A program made the position numbers and the translations under genes. Below are positions 12,007 through 22,268 of a stretch of DNA of 64,000 bases, in pieces. The notes beneath the pieces were generated by a model that had not been told where the DNA came from, ran no database searches, and saw only the letters and a list, made by a program, of their open reading frames with translations. The first letter of the stretch is position 1; each line of letters opens with the position of its first letter. Source of the stretch: Lepidodermella squamata (Eukaryota; Gastrotricha); assembly GCA_047495785.1 (NCBI GenBank), contig JBLDXI010000009.1, forward strand, positions 4,154,001-4,218,000. Direction: 5' to 3'.

Positions 12007-12138
12007 TTAATGTGAAATAATATGAGCGAAATGCAATTTTAAATTGAGTAATTATTCTAATTTTGCGAATTTTTTATTTATTTATGACGAGATTTACGAC
12101 GATTAAAAAATAGCTGATTGATATTTTATTGTTTAGAG
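12007..12138 (+). promoter_or_regulatory. 132-bp gap between AP5B1-like gene and SID-1, with acceptor-like site
   Basis: The stop codon at 12004-12006 and the SID-1 ATG at 12139 are separated by only 132 bp. The gap ends in atattttattgtttag, a good 3' splice-site sequence that lies three bases before the ATG with no upstream donor in the gap. In organisms with spliced-leader trans-splicing this layout marks a downstream operon gene. It could equally be the acceptor of an unseen 5' UTR intron. Confidence 0.35.
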
Positions 12139-15100
12139 ATGTCGATTTTATTTAAATTATTATTTACTATTGTTATATTCAATTCAATCGAAGCTAAAAT
12201 TGTGATTAATGAGCTGAACGGTACGATTGACACACCTGTGTCCGCGCAAGTCTCTGCCCTCGAGCAAGTTATAGTTCATTATGATATTGGCGAGCTGGGC
12301 CCGGATCTTGAAGATCAGACGCTGAAATTTGACGTTGCGAGTAACGAAGCGCGAAATGATCGGCCGATTGTTGTGACGATTACTAGCGGCGGGACTATTC
12401 AGCAAGTTACCCTGCCGCAAACTGTCTCAACAGCGCCGGTGATTTATTCGAAAACAACAGTCACCCTGTGCCTGGTTAATGCAACACTAGGTGGGTTACT
12501 AATTTAAAATTGAGTCCAATTACATATTTACGCCAATTTGCGAATTTGTCATTTTCAGTTTGCGAATGAGGTTTCAACACAAAAATAAGCCTATGGCACT
12601 AAATTTCTTTGATTCTGTGCGATTTCGGTTTTTTGTTGATAAATACTGATCCTGAACTTCGGTTTTTAGCTGTTTTTTACTTAAGCTATAATTTGCCATA
12701 AACTATATAGAAAAACCATCGATATTTGGTTCCAACGCGGTTGATATGTGAAAAATCACTGATTTCTAAAATCGAATCGAATCTAAAATCTAAAATCGAT
12801 AATCAGCTCTGCAGGCTGAACTCGAAAACTGGCCGCTCATAACCTAAACTCCTCATAACATGGAAATTTATCGGTTAGGCATAATAACGAAAAATTGAGA
12901 TTCTAATGAAGACGCGAAACTCGAAAAACCCTATTTTGGGGAAAAATAGTGCTCGAAATTTTTATTTGCCTAATCAAAATACAAAAAATTGCGGATATTT
13001 TCCCGCGCAGACCCAAAATTTGACATCGCCCGATGTTTATGAAAAATTCAATAAATCTTGTAGGATAAAAATAGCAACATCTTGCAATAGGAAGACTGAA
13101 AATTCTCACAAATTATTGAAAGCCGGCAGGTTCATATCAGATATAAGTTCATTTATAATCAACAATTTCTTATCGATTCTTAGATCTGAATACGGTGGTG
13201 ACTGTCCATGTAACCGCCAGCTCTTCCTCCGTGCCGATGTCCTTTAACTTGACGGCGCATCTATTCGCAAATTACACTTTATCAATAGGCGGCTCTTACC
13301 CGCCCGTCATCGTCGCCCCGGCCGCCCCGCTTTCTTACCGATTCGAATTCCCGAAAAACGGCAACGATCTCGACAAAGTCCTAGTCCGCGTTAACTCGCC
13401 CGATGAGCGCTGCTCAGTGCTATCAGTTCAACGCGATTCTTGCCCGATAAACAACCAAGAGGACGACATTAAATTCACGGGGACTTTCCAGACCTTCACG
13501 AAACAAGCCGCAATCACGGTTTCGCGGTCGCTATTCGACACCCACGATTTTTTCATCGTAATTTCAGTCATGTCCAGCGATGCTGAATGCGAACCCACCC
13601 TGCCTAATATCGCGTGGCATATAAGTAATATGAGGAAAGAACACATTGAAGATAACGGCTGGACCCCGTTGACTCCAGCGATGATGAGGCAAAAATCTGT
13701 AACAATCACCCTTGAAAGAGTTGCATCTCAAAAGGACGTTTTAATCGCAACCGGCACTGTTGTATCCATTTTTTTCGCGGTCATTGTAATAGTCCTATCA
13801 TTGACCTGCACGGTAACTCGAAGGCGGTTGAAGAAAATTTTGATTGAAAAGGAAAACCGGTCGATGGTTAGCCCGGATGAGGAAAGGGCTAGAAGTGTTC
13901 GCAGGCGTTTGATGCAGAATCCGCAGGCCAGTAGTACACCGAGTGGGACAATCCGAGCTCGGAGTAATTACGGCTCGTTATTAGCCCCCGAGGTCGTGAT
14001 TCGAACCCCGGGTGATAATAATAATAACACGGCCAACAATGCGGCTGGTTCGCAGACGAATGGAACTCAATTTTTCTCGCCATCTGCGCCGAGTGGGACT
14101 GGCGGGAATGACGGGACTGAAACGAGCGGCGGGGAGAGTCGCGATGAAATTTCACCGATTGGTATTGCGGCGAATACTATGGACCAAGTTACGCCGACGC
14201 CGCCTGATGAGGATGAAACGTAAGTTATCATGCCAGATTTATTTGAAGGCTAATTCAACAATTCAGAAAACTTCATGGTTATTGAGCTTTTCATAGGCGC
14301 AATACAGCGTGTCCCAGAAGTTGCACGACTGTTTTTAAATTTGGCAACTTTTTGTAGGAAATTCATTTAAAATTCCATCTTTTATCCTTGATATAACCGA
14401 AGAAATGAAAAATTTACCGGAGGAGACCCAGAAATCCCCGATGGTAACTGTCCCCGTAATTTTCGGTATTTTACCCGGTTGGGCCAAATATCTTCTGACT
14501 TTTTTTAATCCCATTTACAAGTGACTTGTTTGATTACTATTCTCAGGATTTTTTTAATTTTTCTAAAATTTTTCTGGCCATGAGATGTGACTTCGTCAAT
14601 AATTTAGAGTTTATGAACCATTTTCCGTGGATTTTCTTTGCTTGCGTTGCTTATGGCACGCGCTGTACTACAAGTTGTAATTTTTGCGGGCAATTTTTTT
14701 TAAAGTTCCAAATTTGAATTACTGGAAAAAAATTAGTTCCGCCTTTTCACTAAAGAATCAACAAAGGAAATCCGGAAAATCCCGATTGGTATCTAATTGG
14801 TTCGGTAATTTTCGGTATTTTACCCAGGTGGACCAAATTTCGGAATTTTTCAGATTTTACGAAAATTCTGGCCATGAGATGTGACTTCCTATCTCATTTT
14901 AAAGTTACTGAGCCATTTTCCGTGTATTATTTTTGCTTGCGTTACTTGTGGGACACGCTTTATTGCTAACAAATATAGTTTATAATAATTATAATTATAT
15001 TATAATAATCATCAGTTATGATCTTAAAATACTTTGAATTTATTTTAGCTCATCGGTGGATAGTTCTGAATACGACAAAGTTCCAGAAGTAACCTATGAC

Positions 15101-18100
15101 AAGGAGCTTATCCGAACGAAAATCCGCCTTTACGTGTCAGATATGGCGACTAAACGGCCGCGTGATCTCGTCAAAAAATACGCCCTATACCCATGGAACC
15201 TCGGCATCATTTCATTTTTCTACGTCCTACCCGTCGTCCAACTCGTTCTAGCGTATCAAATCGCTGTAAACCACCTCGGCAATCAAGACACCTGCTACTA
15301 CAACTTCCGATGCGCGATTCCAGTTCTTGGCTTCTCAGCCTTCAACAACGTTTTTTCAAATATAGCCTACGTTGTACTGGGAATTTTATTCATCGCCGTT
15401 GTCCGGTATCACCATCATATGCTGAAAGACTGGGAATTTCGGACGTCGAATGAAGTTCGATCGCGGCGAGACTCTGTCCTAGTTCCGGACACGCCAACCT
15501 CCCCAATGGCGCCTAGTACAAGTTTTGCGGTTTCGATGCGCCAACCTAACGTCGCGTTAGGAATTCCGCCAATTCACGGAATTTTCTACGCCCTAGGCAT
15601 CGCCTTGATCATGGAAGGCATCATGTCGGCTTGTTACCACGTTTGCCCGAATTCGTCGAATTTCCAGTTCGACACGACGTACATGTACATTTTAGCGTGG
15701 TTGTTGATCGCGAAAATCTACCAGACTAGGCACCCTGATATCGGCCGCAATGCGCATTTATTTTATTTCGGCATAGCCGTCGTCATTTTTCTGGCCATGT
15801 TAGGCGCCGTTTTCGGGGTCAACTCGATCCTGTTCTACGTCCTACTTTGCGTTGTCATGTTTCCGATGACTATTGAGATTAGTTTGTACTTTTACTACAT
15901 GGGCTCGTTTAAGATGGATTCGTCGGTTTTCTATCGAGTTTATTACTCGCTGTGGCACGCATGGGCAAGCCGGTCGTTCCGGCCTAGTCACCCGTTCCGG
16001 TTGGTTTTTGTCGCAGTTTTCAACGGCCTGAATTGGGGATTGGCGTTTTTCGGCGTTTTCACGCATCCGCCGGATTTCGATACGTTTCTGCTAACGATTT
16101 CAATTGCCAACGTTATGCTGTACCTTGTGTTCTACGTTATTATGAAAATCAGGTAAATTTTTAGCTATTACACTTGCAGTAACACAAAATGATATGGGAT
16201 CAAATTGTCCCAGATTAGATGCAATTTCGTGTCCTTGAAGCTTTTTTAACGCTGAAAAAATAACTTGAGGGTGATTCAAAGCGTTGCGGACAGACAAAAG
16301 TTGCCACCTTGTGAGATAGCAAGAAGAATATTTGGAGTTGAAGATTATTGTTTAGTTGGAGCATTTACAGTTTTGCTAACAACATATGGATTTATAAGGT
16401 CAGGGCCGGCTGGCGAGTTGAACCTTTATTTTCTTGAGAGCATCAACAATTAGAGATTCGGAGAAATCTAAATCATTCATAACGCATGCAGACATTCTCG
16501 TTTGCCATTATTTCACGTCAGATAGCCAATGCCGCCCACCCTGTCTACGGCGCCCTTGCCATGGTACGAGGTAAAGAAATGCCAGCTGAGGCTTTCGAAA
16601 GAGAGCTCGCATGCGGTGGCTTCCCAGGAAAAATCGTTGTTTAAAGTGCATTTTCGCCCCATCGCTGAAGCCATCGAACCTTAAAATCTAACAGGGCCTT
16701 CATGCGAAAGCATTGTGCTGCATTATAATCGTGCAGAAGTCGAACATGTATGAAGCCTCGAATTGTTATCATGGACGACCCGAGTTTGGTTGCTATCAGC
16801 GAGAGGAGTCCTTCCAATGGTCCTAACCACGTGAGTTAGTGATGCTTCGATTTGGTGTGCTGATTCAGGCCGAGGACTTGCCTTTGATTCATTTATTCTT
16901 TATTCTTTATTCTTCTTCTTGTTCGCGAGCAACAGTGGCGAAATGGTCATAGGTACAAAATGTCATGGCGCCTCACTACTGACGTCAAATAGTTATTAAG
17001 GTCGAGCTGTTTAACATAGTTTTTAAAGTTATTATGAGAATTAGGTATTAATATAATCAGTAGGTATTGAATTCCAGAGAGGCCTCACACGCCTAACAAA
17101 GGAATATTTATAAGAATCAATATTTGTAGGTATAAAACTAATTTCATGAGCAACTGCTCTACGGCGACTAGAAATAGAAAAAAAATCATAAAAATTTAGA
17201 TCAACAGTAATTTGATACATTTTGTGACAGAGACAAATATCCCTGATGAGACGACGTTCCTCTAGTTTTCGCAAGTCAAGTTTTTTCAGTCGTTCATCAT
17301 AGTTAAAACCGTCGACAGAAGTATAAAACAAAGAGCCAGGACATAACAATTTTTTAGTAAAATTAATTTGCACACTTTCTAGGTCATCTATGTCGGAAAG
17401 TAAAATAGGAGAAGCTACAGCAGGACAATACTCAACAAGAGGTATAACGTGTGTTTTAAAGGCTTTCAGTCGCATTTCTTTTGATTTAAAACATTTAAAT
17501 ATAGCATTAGTAACTCGGGCACATTTGTCAATTACTTGAGAAGTATTATACGAAAGATTTAGCTGGTTGTCAATATATACACCGAGATCCTTAACAACTT
17601 TTTCGAGCACCAAATTATTACCATTTATAGTGTATTCAAAATCGATAGCACTTTTGCCCAATCTAAGAACCACGCACTTTTTAGGATTCACGGAAAGCCC
17701 ATTAGTATTATAATACGTTGTGATATTATCAAGGTCATGTTGTAAAGAAAGACAGTCATTAATAGAGTGTATCACCTTGTATAGTTTCGTATCATCCGCA
17801 AAATATTTGGCTATAGCTCTAGTAAGGACGTCATTAGAAAATATAGTGAAAATAATAAATAACCTATAAAGAGAAAATGTATATATATATTCAATATATA
17901 TACATTTTCTCTTTCCTATATCTTTATATATTGAAGGAATATATATAATAAGGAATACCTTCAAATATTTTGAAGCGAATTTGGTGAGAAATAAACCGCA
18001 ACGATGCGAAATTTAGATTCAGACGTCGTACAATCACACGTCACACTCTCAACGAACCCATCATAGTTAAATTCGGCGATTTTAAGAGGATTAAGAGAAT

Positions 18101-21100
18101 TATGAATGAACAGACCTGAACCACCAAGACGCCTGTTATCAGGCCTATTAACACAGAACGAATTGTAATTTAAGTTGGTCAATTGATGAATGGTATTTTT
18201 TCCTTTCTTGAAGCCTGTTTCAGCCACAATTACAACTTGCGGCACGTTCTCGTACGATAAGATTCTAGATAAGAGTAGATCACTTTTTTGCTCTATTGAA
18301 TTAGCATTGCAGTAGAAGAAATCAATCTGAGATAAGTTAACAGAACAAGTAGGGGCGCCCAGTTCCTATTTTCGAAAATTTTCACTACACGCCACAGAAT
18401 TAAAATTAGGTTGTTGGAAATAGGGGGCGAAATTCGACGGACTGAAACAAGTCAGATAGTTTGTTTGATGGGGCACCATCCGGTAGAAAAGTGGTGTTGA
18501 CACCGCCACGGGTTTTCGATTCCCGTTGAAGAGGCATTGTAAGGCACGCCCCAGGCACTTTTTTCTAATACTCGGCAAAGTTGGTTAGAACAACATGTTC
18601 GTAAAGTAGTGCCAACTGTTTCGATTCTGCCGTTTTCTCGCGTTGCCATTCAGGTTTGCGAGACTCACCAGAGAAGAGAAGATTCTTTTCCCAGGTGGTA
18701 TTGAGGTCGTTGGTCGGCGGTGAGTAAGTTTGCACAAATTCTGGATTATTGATGCCAAGAACGTGCATAGCGTCGATATTCACACCAGCAGGTTGCGGCC
18801 GAGTTAGAGTGGGTTGCGCCTCTCTGGTGGCGACAGTCCACGAGTGACATGATACTTGATAGTTGAGTCCCCAACTCCGTAACCAACAGCATCAGCAAAA
18901 TGCGTCATCGCAAGGGCAAAGGAATTGCCTAGCAATGAGGATGATGGATCACTTGCAAAGTGTAATATGGACTTAGATTTCAGTCCAATGGAGGATCCGA
19001 CTGACTGTGGATGGAAGAAGAGGTGGCTACGCAACAACGTACTGAAGTTGTACATACACAATTTGTTAGCTTTGGCGTTAGAAAAATCCAACAAATCCAG
19101 AACCATGGGCTTGGTGGCCGGGTGTATGATGGTTGAAGGATTCTCCGAACCAATGAAGATGTAACGAAAAAGACCGTTCTCAAGATATTGCGCCCACAAA
19201 TCAGGATGAACAAGGATTTCAATGCGCTCTTGAGCGCGCGTGAACATGATATAGAGATGAGTCAGATCAGAAACGTGAGGTGTTTTTACGCTCGAAGACA
19301 TTAGCACAATAGAAGCTTGGGTGGACATACCTTGGCAGCCCATGAAGGTGGCAACTACGACTCCAGGTGGTAAGGAGCGTACCTTCTCAAAGAATTTATC
19401 TTTGGCGGCTACATACATGGTCGCGACGGATATTGTTTTGATACCGGAGGCGAGCATGTGGTCCATGGTGCTTGTGGCAGCATCAATTTCTTCAGGATAC
19501 CAACGCGAACCTTGCCCCTCAGTTTTATTTTGACCGGGGACGATTCTGGTGTGCTCAATTAACTTGGTCTTTTTCGTAAAAGTTGTTGAAGCCGGAGCGA
19601 CAACCGAAACAAGTCGAGCCGCGATGGAACCTTCGGAGAATCGAAAGTTGATACGGTGATAAATGATCTGCCTGTGCTTGAAATAGGCGAGTATAGGATA
19701 GATTGTTAAGCGCTTCGTCAAATCAGCTGCGTCGAAGGTGCCAAGTTGTTCTGGGTCACCTGCCATCATAATGTGCACTCGATCTTGAGTGAGATACATG
19801 AAGGTCTGCAACGCTTGCATTTGGCCGATCTGGAAGGCTTCATCAATAATGAAATACGAGGCATGAGCAAGCCAGTTCGTACCGCTATTGTGAATAGACG
19901 TTAAAGTTCCAAAAACGATGTCACCACCCTTGTCATAAGAGACTTCAGAGCGGTCCATAAATGGTATGGGGGTTTTTGCGATAGTGGCATCACGGCCCCA
20001 TTGGACAACGAATTCAGAATCATGTCGAGTGATGATTTTGATACGTGGGCGTAGCTGCGGGAATTTAGCAACGACTTCTTTGTACAAGCGAAAGACACTT
20101 GCATTGTCACGTGCGACGAGCACGGATATTGAGTATTTCCTGGAAGGGTCTTGCACTGCAGTCGCCCAATCGTTTAGCATTTGAGTAGTTTTTCCTGTAC
20201 CAGAGGAGCCTATGTGGATGGTGGCTTGACCTCGATTGAAACAATTCGCTCGAAGACCAGCAATACCACTTAGTTTGCTCTTGATCTCAGGTGCGCTAGG
20301 GGTGCGTACATTGAATTGGGTGCATTTGCAATCCCCTGTGATAGCGCCTTCGGCATTGCCACATTTGCAATCAATCGTTACGAGTCCTCGGAATCGATCC
20401 AATGAACGATAAAGTTGGTCAGAGAGGAGTGTTGCTCGATCAATAACTGAATTATTGTAGCGAGCTTTGATCGCAGAATAAATGGTGAGTACGACATGCA
20501 TATTGTGGCGAATAACATTCTCCATATGCACATTCGGTGGAGGACAGGTGAGTGTCTGACCAATGTGCTCCGAGATGATATGGAATAAATGATCTTCAAT
20601 CTCAAATGGATCCATGTCCAAGAAGTCGAACGGGGATAGAAACGTCGCTTCATTTGGAATGGTGGCACGATTATGGCCGATGAAATAGGGCCAGGGACCA
20701 GAGCCATGAGAAAACTCGGACATGTCTTCGCCAAAATCTTGAAGGCCACGATGGGTGTAAACCTCGGGCCAGAACAGATAGGAAGTGTTTTCGTCAACGG
20801 ATATAAAAAAATTCAAAAACATGATCAGGAAGATTGTCAGATAAGAAACGTTTGATTTTGGTCTGGCTTTCGAGCGTGTTATGATTAATTAGAACGCGAA
20901 GATTACTAGAAAAGATGGTGGAGTTGATATTTACCACGTGAACGAAGGGAAACAAATCGACATGTAAATCAAGGATGTGAACTATTGTTTCGTCAATTAT
21001 TCCCCGCTTCAATTGGATACCACCAGGGTTTGCACTGGCTGGGGTCAATGGGTTGTGAAGATCTGAAAAAGCGGCTAACCCGATTTGGGAAGCTTTCAAT

Positions 21101-22268
21101 ATTTCTTTCAACATCACACGAGCCTTATGACCTTCGACCTTATTGCGGTTTTCAAGTGCTGTGATGGCAGCATCAAGCGAGCGAAGGAGGTTGACGATTT
21201 CTTTGATTATAGCTTTCTTACGTGAAATTGCATAATGATAATCGTCACCAGGGGTGATAACTTTCTTTTGTAATTCGGCTATAAGAGCCATGTAGTGCTT
21301 GTTGAGATCAGAGTCGGCTTTGGATATTTTCTTAGCCTCACGAGCCTCCCCATCAACGCTCTCACCTAAATCAATCAACTCCATGAGTTTGGATTTCCAG
21401 TGGAATTCCAGTCGGGCGATTTTGGAATATTTTCCATCACGCGCGGTTTCAGGTTTTTCGCTCGTGGTTCGTGGCCTTCGAGCTGAGCAGTCGTTTATTC
21501 GCACGCAAATTCTGTACCTTGCTTCGATCTACTTCCTAATTTTTGTTAAAAGATTATGGGAATTTAACTTGAGACTGTCGCACTGGCTCTCATTAACGTT
21601 TATTTTCACGGCTCTACGTGGAGAAATAGCAACTGGTAACAACAGTGGAACAGCAAGGGAAGAGACAATAATTGACAGGCTGAGGCAGAAGATATTGAAA
21701 GCGAAATTTTAGAGGGACACCTAGAAGTCCGGGTACAGCTTCATGACTTCTACGAGCTGAGATTTCAGTTTGTAGAATTTGCTAATGGGAAACGTCTCAG
21801 CGGCCAACGGACCAGTGTTCCGAACTAGGTTGCGCCATGTAACTAGTCGACAACTGATATCTGATAAACTGTTGAAAATTTAGGGAAATTGATTGGAATA
21901 TTCGAAATTCGATTCCCCATTTCGTTTTGGTAGCTAAAAAATATTTTTTAATTTACAAGTATTTTGAAGATTATTTCAATTTTAGGCATCGAGAGCGAAT
22001 TCACTGGTGGACAATCGTGACAATAATAATCGCCACATTTTTCTGGGTATCAGCCTTTGTTTTCTTCGTCGAGCACCAAACATCGTGGCAGTTAACGCCG
22101 GCTGGTTCGCGAAATCTCAACCACCCGTGTCTGTTGTTCAACTTTTTCGATGCGCATGACATTTGGCACTTTTTGTCCGCCTTCGCCATGTTCTTTTCCT
22201 TTCTCATCCTGCTCGTTATCGATGACGAAGTCATGTTGTTGCCGCGCGATAAAATCGCTGTATTCTAA
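12139..22268 (+). CDS. sid-1: SID-1/SIDT-family dsRNA channel, 4 exons
   Basis: Join 12139-12490, 13184-14219, 15049-16152, 21986-22268; 924 residues, all phases close. A signal peptide (MSILFKLLFTIVIFNSIEA) precedes a beta-rich ectodomain with conserved cysteines. The first membrane helix is at about residues 302-327, followed by a long Ser/Asn-rich cytosolic loop. The multi-pass core of the family then follows, with YALGIALIMEGIMSACYHVC, SLWHAWASR and the C-terminal DAHDIWHFLSAFAMFFSFL. The last residues RDKIAVF match the ends of SIDT proteins. SID-1 carries dsRNA across membranes and supports systemic RNAi in C. elegans; animal SIDT1/2 have related RNA or lipid roles. Introns are 693, 829 and 5833 bp. 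The last holds a viral insertion and a LINE. AATAAA at about 22457. Confidence 0.93.
14340..14960 (+). repeat. Dispersed repeat, copy in SID-1 intron 2
   Basis: Shares phrases such as TTTTCGGTATTTTACCCGG, TTTTTCTGGCCATGAGATGT, GAACCATTTTCCGTGG and GGCACGCGCTGTACTACAAG with 24640-26035 in the intron of the second ENPP gene, in the same orientation. The copy contains two internally similar halves (about 14400-14680 and 14690-14950). It serves as the uninterrupted reference that reveals the two transposon insertions in the ENPP copy. No coding frame is present. Confidence 0.7.
16265..16890 (+). pseudogene. Decayed protein-like remnants, unassigned (possible older viral insertion)
   Basis: Just inside the last SID-1 intron three plus-strand pieces have protein-like composition. 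They are 16265-16453 (contains RRIFGVEDYCLVGAFTVLL), 16486-16641 in another frame (RQIANAAHPVYGALAMV), and about 16700-16890, broken by stops (LELLSWTTRVWLLSARGVL). They succeed one another without overlap up to the LINE tail, as one gene damaged by frameshifts would. I do not recognise the family. The helical composition and association with the neighbouring virus-derived block make a viral nucleoprotein remnant one option. A decayed cellular or transposon gene is equally open. Confidence 0.3.
16899..18365 (-). mobile_element. Internally deleted non-LTR retrotransposon (Jockey/CR1-like LINE)
   Basis: Reading the minus strand, an AP-endonuclease N-terminus opens near 18363 (QIDFFYCNANSIEQK, VVIVAETGFKKG, RRLGGSGLFIHN, RIVAVYF) and runs to 17961. 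The C-terminal part of a reverse transcriptase follows at 17041-17900, with the catalytic YFADDTKL motif, LSVNPKKCVVLRLGK and LGVYIDNQLNLSYN. The endonuclease C-terminus and the first RT blocks are missing. In their place sits an AT-rich palindrome at 17868-17913. The 3' end carries a tail of about three GAATAAA units (plus-strand TTTATTC near 16899-16920), typical of microsatellite-ended LINEs. The element is defective and is oriented antisense to SID-1. Confidence 0.85.
17868..17913. repeat. AT-rich palindrome at LINE deletion point
   Basis: AAAGAGAAAATGTATATATA and its complement face each other around a central TTCAATA. It lies between the endonuclease and RT portions, so it marks the internal deletion or a later insertion there. 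Confidence 0.7.
18406..18783 (-). pseudogene. Viral polyprotein fragment downstream of the helicase
   Basis: After the helicase frame stops at 18804, the protein-like signal continues in another register (for example NIDAMHVLGINNPEFVQTYS) to about 18406, with an in-frame stop at 18565-18567. It corresponds in position to the linker between helicase and polymerase in alphavirus-like replicases. No polymerase motif is reached before the LINE junction. Confidence 0.5.
18804..20822 (-). pseudogene. Virus-derived superfamily-1 RNA helicase frame (672 codons)
   Basis: This is an uninterrupted 672-codon frame. The helicase occupies the middle and C-terminal half. Walker A is GSSGTGKT at residues 205-212; motif II is FIIDEAFQIG around 325-334; motif III is MAGDPEQLG around 353-361; motif V is GCQGMSTQASIVLMS around 495-509; motif VI is MFTRAQERIEILVH around 526-539. 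The N-terminal 180 residues include a CKC...CKC cluster at 152-167, a possible metal site. The motif set is that of viral SF1 helicases, which unwind RNA during replication, and not that of Pif1/Helitron helicases. The first ATG may not be a genuine start, since the segment was part of a polyprotein. No host promoter was seen. The long open frame means a recent capture or retention by selection. Confidence 0.85.
20794..21504 (-). pseudogene. Viral polyprotein fragment upstream of the helicase
   Basis: A 236-codon minus-strand frame ends inside the start of the helicase frame, in a different register. It is lysine- and glutamate-rich and helical (KISKADSDLNKHYMALIAEL, KAIIKEIVNLLRSLDAAI), with no recognisable enzyme motif. 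Its position fits the variable region between methyltransferase and helicase in alphavirus-like replicases. Assignment is by adjacency and composition only. Confidence 0.5.
21721..21885 (-). other. Short protein-like minus-strand fragment, unassigned
   Basis: About 54 codons (contains RLVTWRNLVRNTGPLAAETF) ending at a stop complementary to 21721-21723. It may be a further piece of the viral insertion beyond a decayed stretch, or chance. No family is recognised. Confidence 0.2.

Larger units (their letters stand above)
18406..21504 (-). other. Endogenous viral element: positive-strand RNA virus replicase segment
   Basis: A 3.1-kb block in the last SID-1 intron, entirely on the minus strand, carries three successive protein-like frames: 20794-21504, 18804-20822 and 18406-18783. 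The middle one is an alphavirus-like superfamily-1 helicase. The frames abut with shifts of register, and the last contains an in-frame stop at 18565-18567. This is the pattern of one replicase polyprotein segment damaged after integration. No reverse transcriptase, integrase, LTR or capsid of its own is present. Such viruses have no DNA stage, so the copy must have been made by a host retroelement. No methyltransferase or polymerase domain is visible in the block. Closest relatives are likely invertebrate alphavirus-like (hepe-virga type) viruses, by inference. Confidence 0.8.

Noticed and set aside
18804-20822. Helitron or Pif1-type helicase
   Set aside because: Pif1/Helitron motifs (DEISM-like motif II, GDFxQLPPV) are missing and no Rep domain is present; DEAF, GDPEQLG and the MFTRAQERI motif VI are those of viral superfamily-1 RNA helicases.
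21299-21712. 137-codon plus-strand open frame at the edge of the viral block
   Set aside because: Its first half is antisense to the viral fragment and the rest has no recognisable motif; treated as accidental.
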